From assembly GCA_034437275.1 (NCBI GenBank), contig DAOTUD010000133.1, positions 1 to 62,568 of the forward strand: a stretch of 62,568 nucleotides of DNA, read 5' to 3'. A program made the position numbers and the translations under genes. Shown here piece by piece: positions 16,585 to 24,470 of this stretch. The notes beneath the pieces are model-generated. The model was not told the origin of the DNA and did no database searches. It saw nothing but the letters and a program-made list of their open reading frames with translations. Position 1 is the stretch's first letter. Each line of letters begins with the position of its first letter. This DNA comes from TC-15 sp034437275 (GTDB taxonomy: Bacteria > Chloroflexota > Anaerolineae > Aggregatilineales > Aggregatilineaceae).

Positions 16585-17745
16585 ATGGTTTTGCGCAGGC
16601 GTCAAACTGATATCAACCCAGACACGGGGGATATCACCTTACTCATCGCAAGCAGCGACCGCGACAACAACCGGCTGCTGCGCGACGATTTGCAGGCTGC
16701 AGGCTATACCGTGCTGCAGGCCAACAACGCACAGCAGACCCTGCAGATGATCTACCAGGAGCGCCCGCACTTGCTGGTCATCGACCAACATCTGCGCGGG
16801 CCGCGCAGCGACCAGATTTGCCACACGATCAAAGCGGACGAGACCCTGGGCTTCGTGCCGGTGATCTTGCTGGCTGACCCAGGCTGGCAAGGCGCCTGCC
16901 ACGCCGATGCCCTGCTGGACCATGCCACCACCACCAGCGAACTCACCGAGCAGGTCCGTACCCTGCTGCGCGTCAAACAGCAAGTCGACGGCCTGCTGCA
17001 CGAGAAAAACAAGCTGGTCGCCGTCAAGGAATCGCTGGACAGGCTCAAGTCCGAGATCATCGCCAACGTCGCCCACGAACTGCGCACCCCCCTGCTCCAG
17101 GTGAAGTCGGCTACCTCGCTGCTGGCCGAAGACCTGTTCATCGACGGCACCCACGAACAACGCCGCGTGGCCGACATGGCGCTGCAAGCCGTCGCGCGGC
17201 TGGAAGGCGTCGTCGAGAACATTCGCCAGTTGGTCCAGACGCACCAACTGCGCCTCAGCCCCTTCGAAGTCAAGGAGTCCGTCGACCTGGCGCTGCGCCA
17301 CCTGGAACGCAGTTGGGAATCGCGCGACCAGCGTCACCGCGTCGAACCACACCTGGAAGCCAACCTGCTGCCGGTGATGGGAGACAAGCGCGGCACCGCC
17401 CGGCTGTTGCAATTGATGCTCGACAACGCCCTGAAGTTCAGCCCAGACGACATGCCCGTCTATGTGCGGGCCACGCAAACCGGCAAGGACGAAGTCACCA
17501 TCGGCGTTCAGGATTTCGGGATCGGCATCGCCGAGGAAGATTACGAGAGCATCTTCGAGGCGTTTTACCAGATCGACCGCTCCAGCACCCGCGAACACGG
17601 CGGCACCGGGGCCGGGCTGGCACTCGCCAAGCTGCTGGCCGACGGGATGCAAACCGTGATCCACGTCGACAGCGTCCCCGGTGAAGGGAGTACGTTCTGG
17701 TTTACGCTGCCGATCGCCACTCCAAACGATTACGACCATCTCTAA
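16585..17745 (+). CDS. Histidine kinase with N-terminal receiver domain
   Basis: 386 residues, soluble. The receiver domain (about 17-130) has the phospho-acceptor Asp67 in LLVIDQHLRG, but the conserved lysine after strand 5 is not evident, so phosphorylation may be altered. A coiled-coil linker leads to HisKA with an intact H-box (NVAHELRTPL, His164). The ATPase domain has the N box (LMLDNALKFSP), G1 (VQDFGIGIAEED), the F box (IFEAFYQID) and G2 (GGTGAGLALAK). No membrane or sensory segment is present, so input probably comes through the receiver domain. No response regulator gene is adjacent. Confidence 0.88.
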   Translation: MVLRRRQTDINPDTGDITLLIASSDRDNNRLLRDDLQAAGYTVLQANNAQQTLQMIYQERPHLLVIDQHLRGPRSDQICHTIKADETLGFVPVILLADPGWQGACHADALLDHATTTSELTEQVRTLLRVKQQVDGLLHEKNKLVAVKESLDRLKSEIIANVAHELRTPLLQVKSATSLLAEDLFIDGTHEQRRVADMALQAVARLEGVVENIRQLVQTHQLRLSPFEVKESVDLALRHLERSWESRDQRHRVEPHLEANLLPVMGDKRGTARLLQLMLDNALKFSPDDMPVYVRATQTGKDEVTIGVQDFGIGIAEEDYESIFEAFYQIDRSSTREHGGTGAGLALAKLLADGMQTVIHVDSVPGEGSTFWFTLPIATPNDYDHL

Positions 17746-17792
17746 TCGCCGTCTAGCCGAAGTCCACCCTTTCCGAAATGCGCTTTGCCCGA

Positions 17793-17798
17793 TATAAT
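17793..17798 (+). promoter_or_regulatory. -10 element of tRNA-Leu promoter
   Basis: TATAAT ends 24 bases before the mature tRNA 5' end. Confidence 0.5.
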
Positions 17799-17822
17799 TC
17801 GGAACCAGTTATCGCCAGATCA

Positions 17823-17904
17823 GGGGAAGTGGCGGAACTGGCAGACGCGCATGACTTAGGATCATGTGGAGCGATCCGTATGGGTTCGAGTCCCATCTTC
17901 CCCA
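17823..17904 (+). tRNA. tRNA-Leu (anticodon UAG)
   Basis: Class II tRNA with a long variable arm. The acceptor stem GGGGAAG (17823-17829) pairs with CTTCCCC (17897-17903), and A17904 is the discriminator. The anticodon loop CTTAGGA gives anticodon TAG, and the T arm contains GGGTTCGAGTCCC. CCA is not encoded. It reads CUN leucine codons. Confidence 0.95.
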
Positions 17905-17910
17905 TCACCT

Positions 17911-17939
17911 GGGGCGCTGTCGGCTGCGCCCTGTTTTTG
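17911..17939 (+). terminator. Terminator after tRNA-Leu
   Basis: GGGCGC (17912-17917) pairs with GCGCCC (17926-17931), followed by TGTTTTTG. Confidence 0.7.
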
Positions 17940-17997
17940 TGTGTAAGACACCTGTAAGAAGCGTGGCGGACTGTAGCCACTCAGCGATATTAGCTGT

Positions 17998-18003
17998 TAT
18001 AAT
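17998..18003 (+). promoter_or_regulatory. -10 element of the tig-clpP-clpX block
   Basis: TATAAT 32 bases before the TTG start of trigger factor gives a leader of about 26 bases that contains the AAGGA ribosome site. No clear -35 box is seen. Confidence 0.45.
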
Positions 18004-18035
18004 TGCCATGTTGCGAAGCTGCGAAGGACAGAACG

Positions 18036-19622
18036 TTGGATATTCAAACTGAACACCTGGACAATCACACCACCCGGTTAACGGTCGAACTGGACCCCGA
18101 ACGCCTTGAGCGTGCCATGCGCCAGGCGGCGCGCCGCATTTCCAAACAGGCCCGCATCCCCGGCTTTCGTCCGGGCAAAGCCCCGATGAACATCGTGATC
18201 AACATGTACGGGCATGGCTATGTGCTCAACGAGGCGCTGGAAAGCCTGGGCAACGACGTTTACCGCGAAGCGCTTGTGGAAGCAGACATTCAGCCCTACG
18301 CCCCCGGCAGCCTGGAAGATATCCAGGACGAGGGCCGCACGCTGGTGTTTACTGTGCCCCGCTTCCCCACCATCGAGCTAAACGACTACCGCGAGATTCG
18401 CCTGCCGTTCGAGGTCGATGAAATCACCGACGAGATGGTAGACGCCGCGATGGAAGAACTGCGCCAACAGAAGGCCCTCGTCGAAGACGTAGACCGGCCC
18501 GCGCAGATGGACGACCAAGTCATGCTGTTGCACATTGAGGTCGTCGACCTGACGCCCGATGAGGCCGAAGACGACGAAATCGCCGCCGAGGCCGCTGAAG
18601 CTGACGACGAAGCCGACGCGGCTGATGGCGAGGACGACGACAGGCACATCATCTTCCACCAGCACGACCTGGAACACATGCTGACCGACGACGAAGACGA
18701 CGACCTGTTCCCCGGCTTCTCGGAGCAGATCGTCGGGCTGAGCGCCGGCGACGACGCCGTCTTCACGCTCGACATCCCCGCGGATTACGATTTCAAAGAC
18801 ATCGCCGGGCGTACGATAGAGTGCGAAGTCACCGTCGGCCAAGTGCAGTCGCGTACCGTTCCCGAATGGACGGATGACCTGGCCAGGAAAGTCGGCGAGC
18901 AGGCCGGCGAAGACATGCTCGAGATCGAGTCGCTGCTCGACCTGCGCATGGATGTACGCCGCTGGTTGGAGGAAGACGCCAGAAACCAGGCTGAGAACGA
19001 ACTGGCCATCGAGGCCCTGGAAGAACTGGTCGAACGGGCCGACATCAGCTTCCCCGAAGAAGCCATCCAGGAAAATCTCGACGACATTGTCCGCGAGGTC
19101 AAAAGCAATTTGTCCCAGCAAGGGCTGCGCCTGGACGACTACCTGACCATCGTCGGAAAGACGGAAAACGACCTGCGCGACGAATACCGCGACAATGCGA
19201 TCCAGCGCGCCGAACGTAATCTGGCCCTGGGCGAGTTGATCGTCGCCGAAAAGCTGGACATCAGCGAGGAGGACATCGAAGCCCGCATCGACGAACTGAG
19301 CACCTTGCTGGGCGGCGAAGAACAGGCCGGGCAGTTCCGCCAATATCTGGCGATGCCCGAAAGCCGTCGCAACATCGCCAACCGGTTGCTCACCGATCGC
19401 GCGTTGGAGCGCCTGACAGCGATTGCCAAAGACGAAGCGCCGCCGCTGCCAGCGGATGACGACGAGGAAGAAGACGCATCCGGCACAGCCGACGCCGCAA
19501 TTGATGACGCGACCGAAACCGAACACGACGCCGCATCGGATGACAACGCCGAGGCTGGCGATGAAGCTGAAACACAAGCCAGCGTCGAAGAAGACGACAA
19601 CAACGACGACGACACGGCTTAA
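18036..19622 (+). CDS. tig: Trigger factor with acidic insertion and tail
   Basis: 528 residues from TTG 18036. AAGGA ends 7 bases upstream, and the residues that follow (DIQTEHLDNHTTRLTVEL) match the usual trigger factor N-terminus. The ribosome-binding domain has the signature GFRPGKAP. The ribosome-associated chaperone binds nascent chains and has an FKBP-type prolyl isomerase domain. Here that domain carries an insert of about 50 residues that is almost all Asp, Glu and Ala (about 175-225). A further ~60-residue acidic tail ends the protein, making it nearly 100 residues longer than E. coli Tig. clpP and clpX follow at once, the common bacterial order. Confidence 0.93.
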   Translation: MDIQTEHLDNHTTRLTVELDPERLERAMRQAARRISKQARIPGFRPGKAPMNIVINMYGHGYVLNEALESLGNDVYREALVEADIQPYAPGSLEDIQDEGRTLVFTVPRFPTIELNDYREIRLPFEVDEITDEMVDAAMEELRQQKALVEDVDRPAQMDDQVMLLHIEVVDLTPDEAEDDEIAAEAAEADDEADAADGEDDDRHIIFHQHDLEHMLTDDEDDDLFPGFSEQIVGLSAGDDAVFTLDIPADYDFKDIAGRTIECEVTVGQVQSRTVPEWTDDLARKVGEQAGEDMLEIESLLDLRMDVRRWLEEDARNQAENELAIEALEELVERADISFPEEAIQENLDDIVREVKSNLSQQGLRLDDYLTIVGKTENDLRDEYRDNAIQRAERNLALGELIVAEKLDISEEDIEARIDELSTLLGGEEQAGQFRQYLAMPESRRNIANRLLTDRALERLTAIAKDEAPPLPADDDEEEDASGTADAAIDDATETEHDAASDDNAEAGDEAETQASVEEDDNNDDDTA

Positions 19623-19653
19623 TTGCAAGCACACAAAAAGGAGCCGAAACGAT

Positions 19654-20310
19654 ATGGACATGCATAATGGCCTGATCCCAATGGTGATCGAAACCAGCGG
19701 ACGGGGCGAACGCGCCTATGACATTTTCTCGCTGCTGCTCAAGGAGCGCATCGTGTTCCTGGGCACCGGCATCAGCGACCAGATGGCGAATCTGATCGTC
19801 GCCCAGTTGTTGTACCTGAACCGGGAAGACCCGGACAAAGAAATCCAGATGTACATCAACTCGCCGGGCGGCATGATCTACGCCGGGCTGGCAATTTACG
19901 ACACCATGCGCCAGATCAGCGCGCCGGTGATGACTGTCGCGGTCGGCATGACCGCCAGCTTCGGCACCGTGCTGCTGACGGCGGGCACCAAAGGCCGCCG
20001 GTTTGCGCTGCCCAGCGCCACGATCCACATGCACCAGCCTTGGTCATCCGGCGGCGGCGGGCAGGCCAGCGACATCGAGATTCAAGCGCGCGAGATCTTG
20101 CGCCAGCGCGACTTGTTGAATAAGATTCTGGCCGAACGGACCGGGCAGCCCCTCGACCGCATCGAAGAAGACACCGATCGCGACAGGTACATGACCGCCG
20201 AGAAAGCCGTTGAGTATGGGCTGATCGACGATGTACTCAATCCGCCGGACAAAGACAAAAACGACGACACAAAGACAGACCAGAGTGATAAGAAGGAAAA
20301 ATCAAAGTGA
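19654..20310 (+). CDS. clpP: ATP-dependent Clp protease proteolytic subunit
   Basis: 218 residues; AAGGAG sits 10 bases before ATG 19654. This serine peptidase forms the double-heptamer barrel that degrades proteins unfolded by ClpX. The catalytic triad is recognisable: Ser102 in GMTASFG, His127 in HMHQPW and Asp177 in DTDRDRY. The spacing between Ser and His matches E. coli ClpP. The C-terminal ~20 residues are a lysine/aspartate-rich tail. It follows tig and overlaps clpX by 4 bases, so translation is probably coupled. Confidence 0.95.
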   Translation: MDMHNGLIPMVIETSGRGERAYDIFSLLLKERIVFLGTGISDQMANLIVAQLLYLNREDPDKEIQMYINSPGGMIYAGLAIYDTMRQISAPVMTVAVGMTASFGTVLLTAGTKGRRFALPSATIHMHQPWSSGGGGQASDIEIQAREILRQRDLLNKILAERTGQPLDRIEEDTDRDRYMTAEKAVEYGLIDDVLNPPDKDKNDDTKTDQSDKKEKSK

Positions 20311-21590
20311 CTCACCTGATGGGTCCCCAACGCTGCTCATTCTGCCGGCGTACTGCCGACGAGGTTAACCAGTTGATCTCCGGCCCGGATGGCGTGTTCA
20401 TCTGTGATGAATGCGTCTACGTGTGCCAGCAGGTCCTGGACGACACCCAGTCCCAGGCACAGGACGCCGAATTTACCATCGAACGCGTCCCGCCCCCGCG
20501 CGAAATTCTGGACGAACTGAACCATTACGTGATCGGGCAGGACCTCGCCAAGCGTGTGCTGTCGGTCGCGGTCTACAATCACTACAAGCGCGTGAACGCC
20601 GGCGGGACAATTGACGATGTCGAGCTGGACAAAAGCAACGTGCTGCTGCTGGGGCCGACCGGCAGCGGGAAAACGCTGCTGGCCCAAACCCTGGCGCGGA
20701 TGCTCGATGTGCCGTTCTGCATCGCCGATGCCACCTCGCTCACCGAGGCGGGGTATGTTGGCGAGGATGTCGAAAACATCCTGCTGCGCCTGATCCAGGC
20801 GGCAGATTTCGACATCAAGCGCGCGGAAAAAGGCATTGTCTACATCGACGAGATCGACAAGATCACCCGCAAGTCGGGCGACAACCCGTCGATCACGCGC
20901 GACGTCAGCGGCGAAGGGGTCCAACAGGCCCTGCTCAAGATCATCGAAGGCACGGTAGCCAACGTGCCGCCCCAGGGCGGGCGCAAACACCCCCACCAGG
21001 AATTCATCCAGATCGACACGCGCGGTATCCTGTTTATCTGCGGCGGGACGTTCGACAATCTGCACGAGATCATCGCCGAGCGTGTGGGCGTCAAAGGCGC
21101 GCTGGGCTTCGACAAAGCCGGGACGCTGACCGGCGTCACCGAAAGCGCGCTGATGCACCAGGTCGCGCCGGAAGATATGGTCCACTACGGCTTGCTGCCG
21201 GAGCTGGTCGGGCGGCTGCCGGTGATCACCATCGTCGATCCGCTGGACCGCGAAGCGCTGGTGCGCATCCTGACCGAGCCGAAAAACGCGGTCGTCAAGC
21301 AGTTCGAGCGCATGTTCGCGCTGGACGGCGTGGAGTTGGAGTTCACCGACGAGGCGCTCAACGCCGCCGCCGACAAAGCGTCCGAGCGCGAAACCGGCGC
21401 ACGCGGGCTGCGCAGCACCATCGAAACGGCGCTGCTGGATGTGATGTTCGAAGTGCCCTCGCACCAGGACATCAAGAAGGTCGTGGTCGATGTCGACGCG
21501 ATCAACAACACTGGACGCCCCAAGATCATCCTGGAAGATGACAAAGTGCTGGAATGGGGCGAAGACGGCACCTTCGACAGCGCCGCCTAG
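20307..21590 (+). CDS. clpX: ATP-dependent Clp protease ATP-binding subunit ClpX
   Basis: 427 residues. The GTG at 20307 overlaps the clpP stop and has AAGGA about 11 bases upstream; ATG 20319 is the alternative. The N-terminal zinc-binding domain has CSFC and CDEC pairs. The AAA+ core has Walker A GPTGSGKT, pore loop GYVG, Walker B VYIDEIDKI and the KHPHQEF region. The ClpP-docking loop reads LGF within GALGFDK instead of the common IGF. It unfolds tagged substrates and feeds ClpP. A strong terminator follows. Confidence 0.95.
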   Translation: MTHLMGPQRCSFCRRTADEVNQLISGPDGVFICDECVYVCQQVLDDTQSQAQDAEFTIERVPPPREILDELNHYVIGQDLAKRVLSVAVYNHYKRVNAGGTIDDVELDKSNVLLLGPTGSGKTLLAQTLARMLDVPFCIADATSLTEAGYVGEDVENILLRLIQAADFDIKRAEKGIVYIDEIDKITRKSGDNPSITRDVSGEGVQQALLKIIEGTVANVPPQGGRKHPHQEFIQIDTRGILFICGGTFDNLHEIIAERVGVKGALGFDKAGTLTGVTESALMHQVAPEDMVHYGLLPELVGRLPVITIVDPLDREALVRILTEPKNAVVKQFERMFALDGVELEFTDEALNAAADKASERETGARGLRSTIETALLDVMFEVPSHQDIKKVVVDVDAINNTGRPKIILEDDKVLEWGEDGTFDSAA

Positions 21591-21610
21591 CCCACGCCCA
21601 AGCTGACCAC

Positions 21611-21656
21611 CCGCCGCCCTGGGGGGATCGATGATCCGCCGGGGCGGTTTTTGTTT
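21611..21656 (+). terminator. Terminator of the tig-clpP-clpX block
   Basis: CCGCCC (21614-21619) pairs with GGGCGG (21642-21647), with an inner GGATC/GATCC pairing, followed by TTTTTGTTT. Confidence 0.75.
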
Positions 21657-21678
21657 GTCGCCCGCCGCCCGGTATACT
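21651..21678 (+). promoter_or_regulatory. Putative promoter of the SH3-domain lipoprotein
   Basis: TTGTTT (21651-21656), a 16-base spacer and TATACT (21673-21678). The -35 box overlaps the T-run of the clpX terminator. Confidence 0.35.
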
Positions 21679-21714
21679 GGGAATTGTACAGGTACAGCAT
21701 TACAGGATGAGATT

Positions 21715-23382
21715 ATGTTTCGGTTGCGATGGATGCGGAAGGTACAGATCGGCGGCGTGCTGCTGGCGCTGAGCCTGACCGGCTGCACGCTCACCCAGCG
21801 CGAAGAGCGCGTCGTCACGGCGACGTCGCAGGCCACCGTCACGCGGCAGGTGGTGACAGCGACCCTGGCCGGGACCATCCCGCCGCCGCCGACCGCCACC
21901 CCGCAAACGCCGACGGTGCCAGTTCCATCCGCGACCGCCGCGCCCACGCTGGCCGCCAGCGCCACGCCCCTGCCCCCCTCTCGCACACCGCCGCCGACGC
22001 GCACGCCCAGTGGCCCGCCGACCATCGCCGCGCTCGACGACGGCAGCGGTAATCCGATCATGGGGACCGGCAGCGATCCGGAACCGGTGCCCGGCATCGA
22101 GGCACTGCCCGCCAGCGTGTATTACCTTTCCGACCAGAACGGCCCGCTGCAAATCTGGCGGCTGCAATACGGGCTGAATTTCCCGGAGCAGTTGACCTTC
22201 AACAGCGTCGATATTACCGCCTTCGACATCGCGCCCGACGGCACGCTGACCTACATCACCGCCGCCGGCGCGCTGTTCAACGACGGGGTGCAGGTCGTGC
22301 TGCCCACCAACGCCGGCGGCACGCCGCCCCGGGCGACGTCCGTCGCCTGGAATCCGTCCGGCGACTGGCTGGCCTACACGCTGCGCACGCCCGGCGCACA
22401 AGACGGCCCCGGCGGCCCGCATCCGGTCGACGGGCTGGTGCTGCGCAACTGGAACGGGCAAACCTTCACACTCGCTTCCAGCGTCTACGCGGACGGCACC
22501 AACGCCGACACTGTGCGCGTCTTCACCGGGCCAATCGACTGGCACCCGGCCCCCAACGTGACCGAACTGCTGGTCGGGCACGATCTGGCCGCAGGGCGCG
22601 CCTACAGCCGGGCCAACATCGCCAGTTGGACGATCACGCCGCTGTGGAACGCCGCCACGCTGCCGCCGGACGCCTACAGCACCGCGCGCTGGTCGGACAA
22701 CGGCACCGCGATCATCACCAGCGGCGCGGGGCGCGTGCTGCGCGTCGAGCCGGACACGCTCGGCATTTTGCAGGCGTTCGTCGCGCCGGAGGACGGGCTG
22801 CGGCCACAGGATGCCCGCCAGTTCGTTGACGGCACCGTGAGCTTCGTCGCCGGCCCGGCCAACGCGGACGGCAGCGGGCAGGCCCCCGGTGCGCGCCTGC
22901 TGTACACCATCCCACCGGGCCAGACCGCGCCGGTGTCCGCTGCCGCCAGCCTGACGAACACCGGGCGTGTCGAATTCCTGTGGGACAGCGCCGGGCAGCA
23001 AACGCTGCTGGTCGTCTACGAGCCGCCCGACGCCAGCACCGGCACGCCGTATCTGCGCGACGCCGGCAGCGTCCAGCACGACCTGACGCCGCTGCTCGGC
23101 CCGATCTGCGCGCCGCAGTGGGGGCCGCTGTTCGAACTCGGCGACCGCGCACGGGTCAACACCCTGTCCGGCGAAGGGCTGCGGCTGCGCACCGCGCCGG
23201 AAGGCGAACTGATCTTTAGTATGCCCAACGGCACGCGGCTGACCATCGTTGGCGGGCCGCGCCTGGTCGGGGAGTACCGCTGGTGGCAGGTACGCACCGG
23301 CGACCGGATCACCGGTTGGGCAGCGGAGTCGGTGCGCGATGCGCGCGGGCTGCGCCTGATCACGTTGCTGCCGGTCGACTAG
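21715..23382 (+). CDS. Lipoprotein with beta-propeller-like middle and C-terminal SH3 domain
   Basis: 555 residues from ATG 21715, where a lipoprotein signal begins (RKVQIGGVLLALSLTGC; the lipobox LTGC gives the lipidated Cys). A Thr/Pro-rich linker follows (about 30-105), typical of surface proteins in this phylum. The central region (about 120-455) has TolB-like segments such as VYYLSDQNGPLQIW, SVAWNPSGDWLAY and TARWSDNGTAII. The last ~85 residues form a bacterial SH3 domain (EGLRLRTAPEGELIFSMPNGTRLTI...GWAAES). Probably anchored at the outer face of the membrane and bound to the wall; substrate unknown. Confidence 0.8.
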   Translation: MFRLRWMRKVQIGGVLLALSLTGCTLTQREERVVTATSQATVTRQVVTATLAGTIPPPPTATPQTPTVPVPSATAAPTLAASATPLPPSRTPPPTRTPSGPPTIAALDDGSGNPIMGTGSDPEPVPGIEALPASVYYLSDQNGPLQIWRLQYGLNFPEQLTFNSVDITAFDIAPDGTLTYITAAGALFNDGVQVVLPTNAGGTPPRATSVAWNPSGDWLAYTLRTPGAQDGPGGPHPVDGLVLRNWNGQTFTLASSVYADGTNADTVRVFTGPIDWHPAPNVTELLVGHDLAAGRAYSRANIASWTITPLWNAATLPPDAYSTARWSDNGTAIITSGAGRVLRVEPDTLGILQAFVAPEDGLRPQDARQFVDGTVSFVAGPANADGSGQAPGARLLYTIPPGQTAPVSAAASLTNTGRVEFLWDSAGQQTLLVVYEPPDASTGTPYLRDAGSVQHDLTPLLGPICAPQWGPLFELGDRARVNTLSGEGLRLRTAPEGELIFSMPNGTRLTIVGGPRLVGEYRWWQVRTGDRITGWAAESVRDARGLRLITLLPVD

Positions 23383-23440
23383 CGCCGGGCGGAGTGCATG
23401 GGGTTGGCGTTCCGGAGGGCTTTGCCACCCAAAAAGGAGA

Positions 23441-23468
23441 GCGGCCCATCGATCACCGCCTGGGCCGC
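23441..23468. terminator. Hairpin terminator between convergent genes
   Basis: GCGGCCCA (23441-23448) pairs with TGGGCCGC (23461-23468). A GTTT tract follows on the plus strand and an AAAAA run (23431-23435) flanks the left side, so it could serve both the lipoprotein gene and the convergent gene at 23657. Confidence 0.5.
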
Positions 23469-23503
23469 CCGTTTAAGTATATTAACAAATGGGGACTCTA
23501 AGT

Positions 23504-23644
23504 ATGCAACAAGTATCTTGGCCTGGTGAGGTGCTCAAAGTCACGCTCTAGTTGTTGACCAAGTCCTCACGCCGCACGGCGGAGGTACTACAAAATATCT
23601 TGGAAAAAAATCTCTTTCACTACCAAAATCTATTCAAAAGGTGA
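23504..23644 (+). pseudogene. Possible remnant of a small AT-rich gene
   Basis: From ATG 23504 a frame reads MQQVSWPGEVLKVTL, meets TAG at 23549-23551, then continues in the same frame for 30 sense codons (LLTKSSRRTAEVLQNILEKN...) to a TGA at 23642-23644. The stretch is far more AT-rich than its surroundings, which hints at foreign origin. It is short and no family is recognised. Confidence 0.2.
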
Positions 23645-23656
23645 TGCAAGAACTCT

Positions 23657-24265
23657 CTAACGCACTTGTTCGGGCATTACAACGTTGGTATCCTCATCCA
23701 GCGCCCGCGCCAGCGCGCGCACATCGTGATGCGTGCCCCCCAGGGTGCCCCAATGGCTGGGAACAACCCAGGCCGGCTGCATCTGTTTGACCAGATCAAC
23801 CGTGCGCTCCAGGCCCCCGGCGGCGAGTGGCAAGATCGCCACGTCGGCGCGGATGTTTTCCAGTTCTGGCACGCGGTCCGTGATGCCGGCATAGTAAATA
23901 TCGTAGTAGCCCAAAGAAATAATATAACCCAACCCGCCTTTGGACACGGGATGGTGGTCGGTAAAAGTATAGGCCGGTACAGAGGTGAGGCGTGCATCGC
24001 CCACGTTGAGGCTTTGCCAGGGGCGCAGCACGGTGATATCATCGCCCAACACGGCCGCCGCCGCCGCATTGGCGACTACTAACGTATCGGGGCCGCGCAG
24101 CTTAGCGACATCGGCGGGTGAGCAATGATCGTATTGGTCGTTCGTAATGAGGATCACATCGGCATGAAAGGCGCTGCGGGCGATACGCCAGGGGTTGATG
24201 TAGATAAGGGGCGGACCCTGAATCCGGAAGCTGCCATGCCCCAGCCATTGGATACGGTCGATCAT
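23657..24265 (-). CDS. Metallo-beta-lactamase-fold protein with lost metal ligands (UPF0173-like)
   Basis: 202 residues; ATG 24265 follows GAGGGA. The chain has the layout of UPF0173/L-ascorbate-lactonase-like hydrolases: IQWLGHGSFRI at the start, PWRIAR, a strand ending in the active-site loop, YYAGITDRVPELENI, ILPLAAGGLE and VVPSHWGTLGG. The loop that should read THxHxDH reads TNDQYDH, and the usual GDT reads GIT. The first two histidines and one aspartate ligand are therefore replaced, while the DH pair and the late His are kept. Either the metal site is remodelled or the enzyme is dead. The gene is AT-richer than its neighbours. Confidence 0.7.
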   Translation of the reverse strand: MIDRIQWLGHGSFRIQGPPLIYINPWRIARSAFHADVILITNDQYDHCSPADVAKLRGPDTLVVANAAAAAVLGDDITVLRPWQSLNVGDARLTSVPAYTFTDHHPVSKGGLGYIISLGYYDIYYAGITDRVPELENIRADVAILPLAAGGLERTVDLVKQMQPAWVVPSHWGTLGGTHHDVRALARALDEDTNVVMPEQVR

Positions 24266-24430
24266 CAACGCTCCCTCAGGCGACAAATGAGTGTAAAAAA
24301 GTTGTAAAACTCAACACCGCCCTTAGTTTACCACTCGCATTCTCACCTCGCAACCCACGCAAGCCCTACGGACATTAAAATTAGATGAAAAAATCTGATA
24401 TCACCTCTGTAAAGTTGCTTTAACGTAAGC

Positions 24431-24436
24431 TATACT
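24431..24436 (+). promoter_or_regulatory. -10 element of the aminotransferase gene
   Basis: TATACT, 34 bases before the ATG, lies in an AT-rich 205-base gap (24266-24470) that holds no other gene. Confidence 0.4.
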
Positions 24437-24470
24437 GGATTGAAAGAAACGATCCGATTTGAAAGGAAGT

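Noticed and set aside
17753..17980. A minus-strand frame over the tRNA-Leu region
   Set aside because: It covers the tRNA gene and its terminator and shows no protein features.
20337..22097. A 586-codon minus-strand frame over clpX
   Set aside because: clpX is unambiguous on the plus strand; the reverse frame has no recognisable features.
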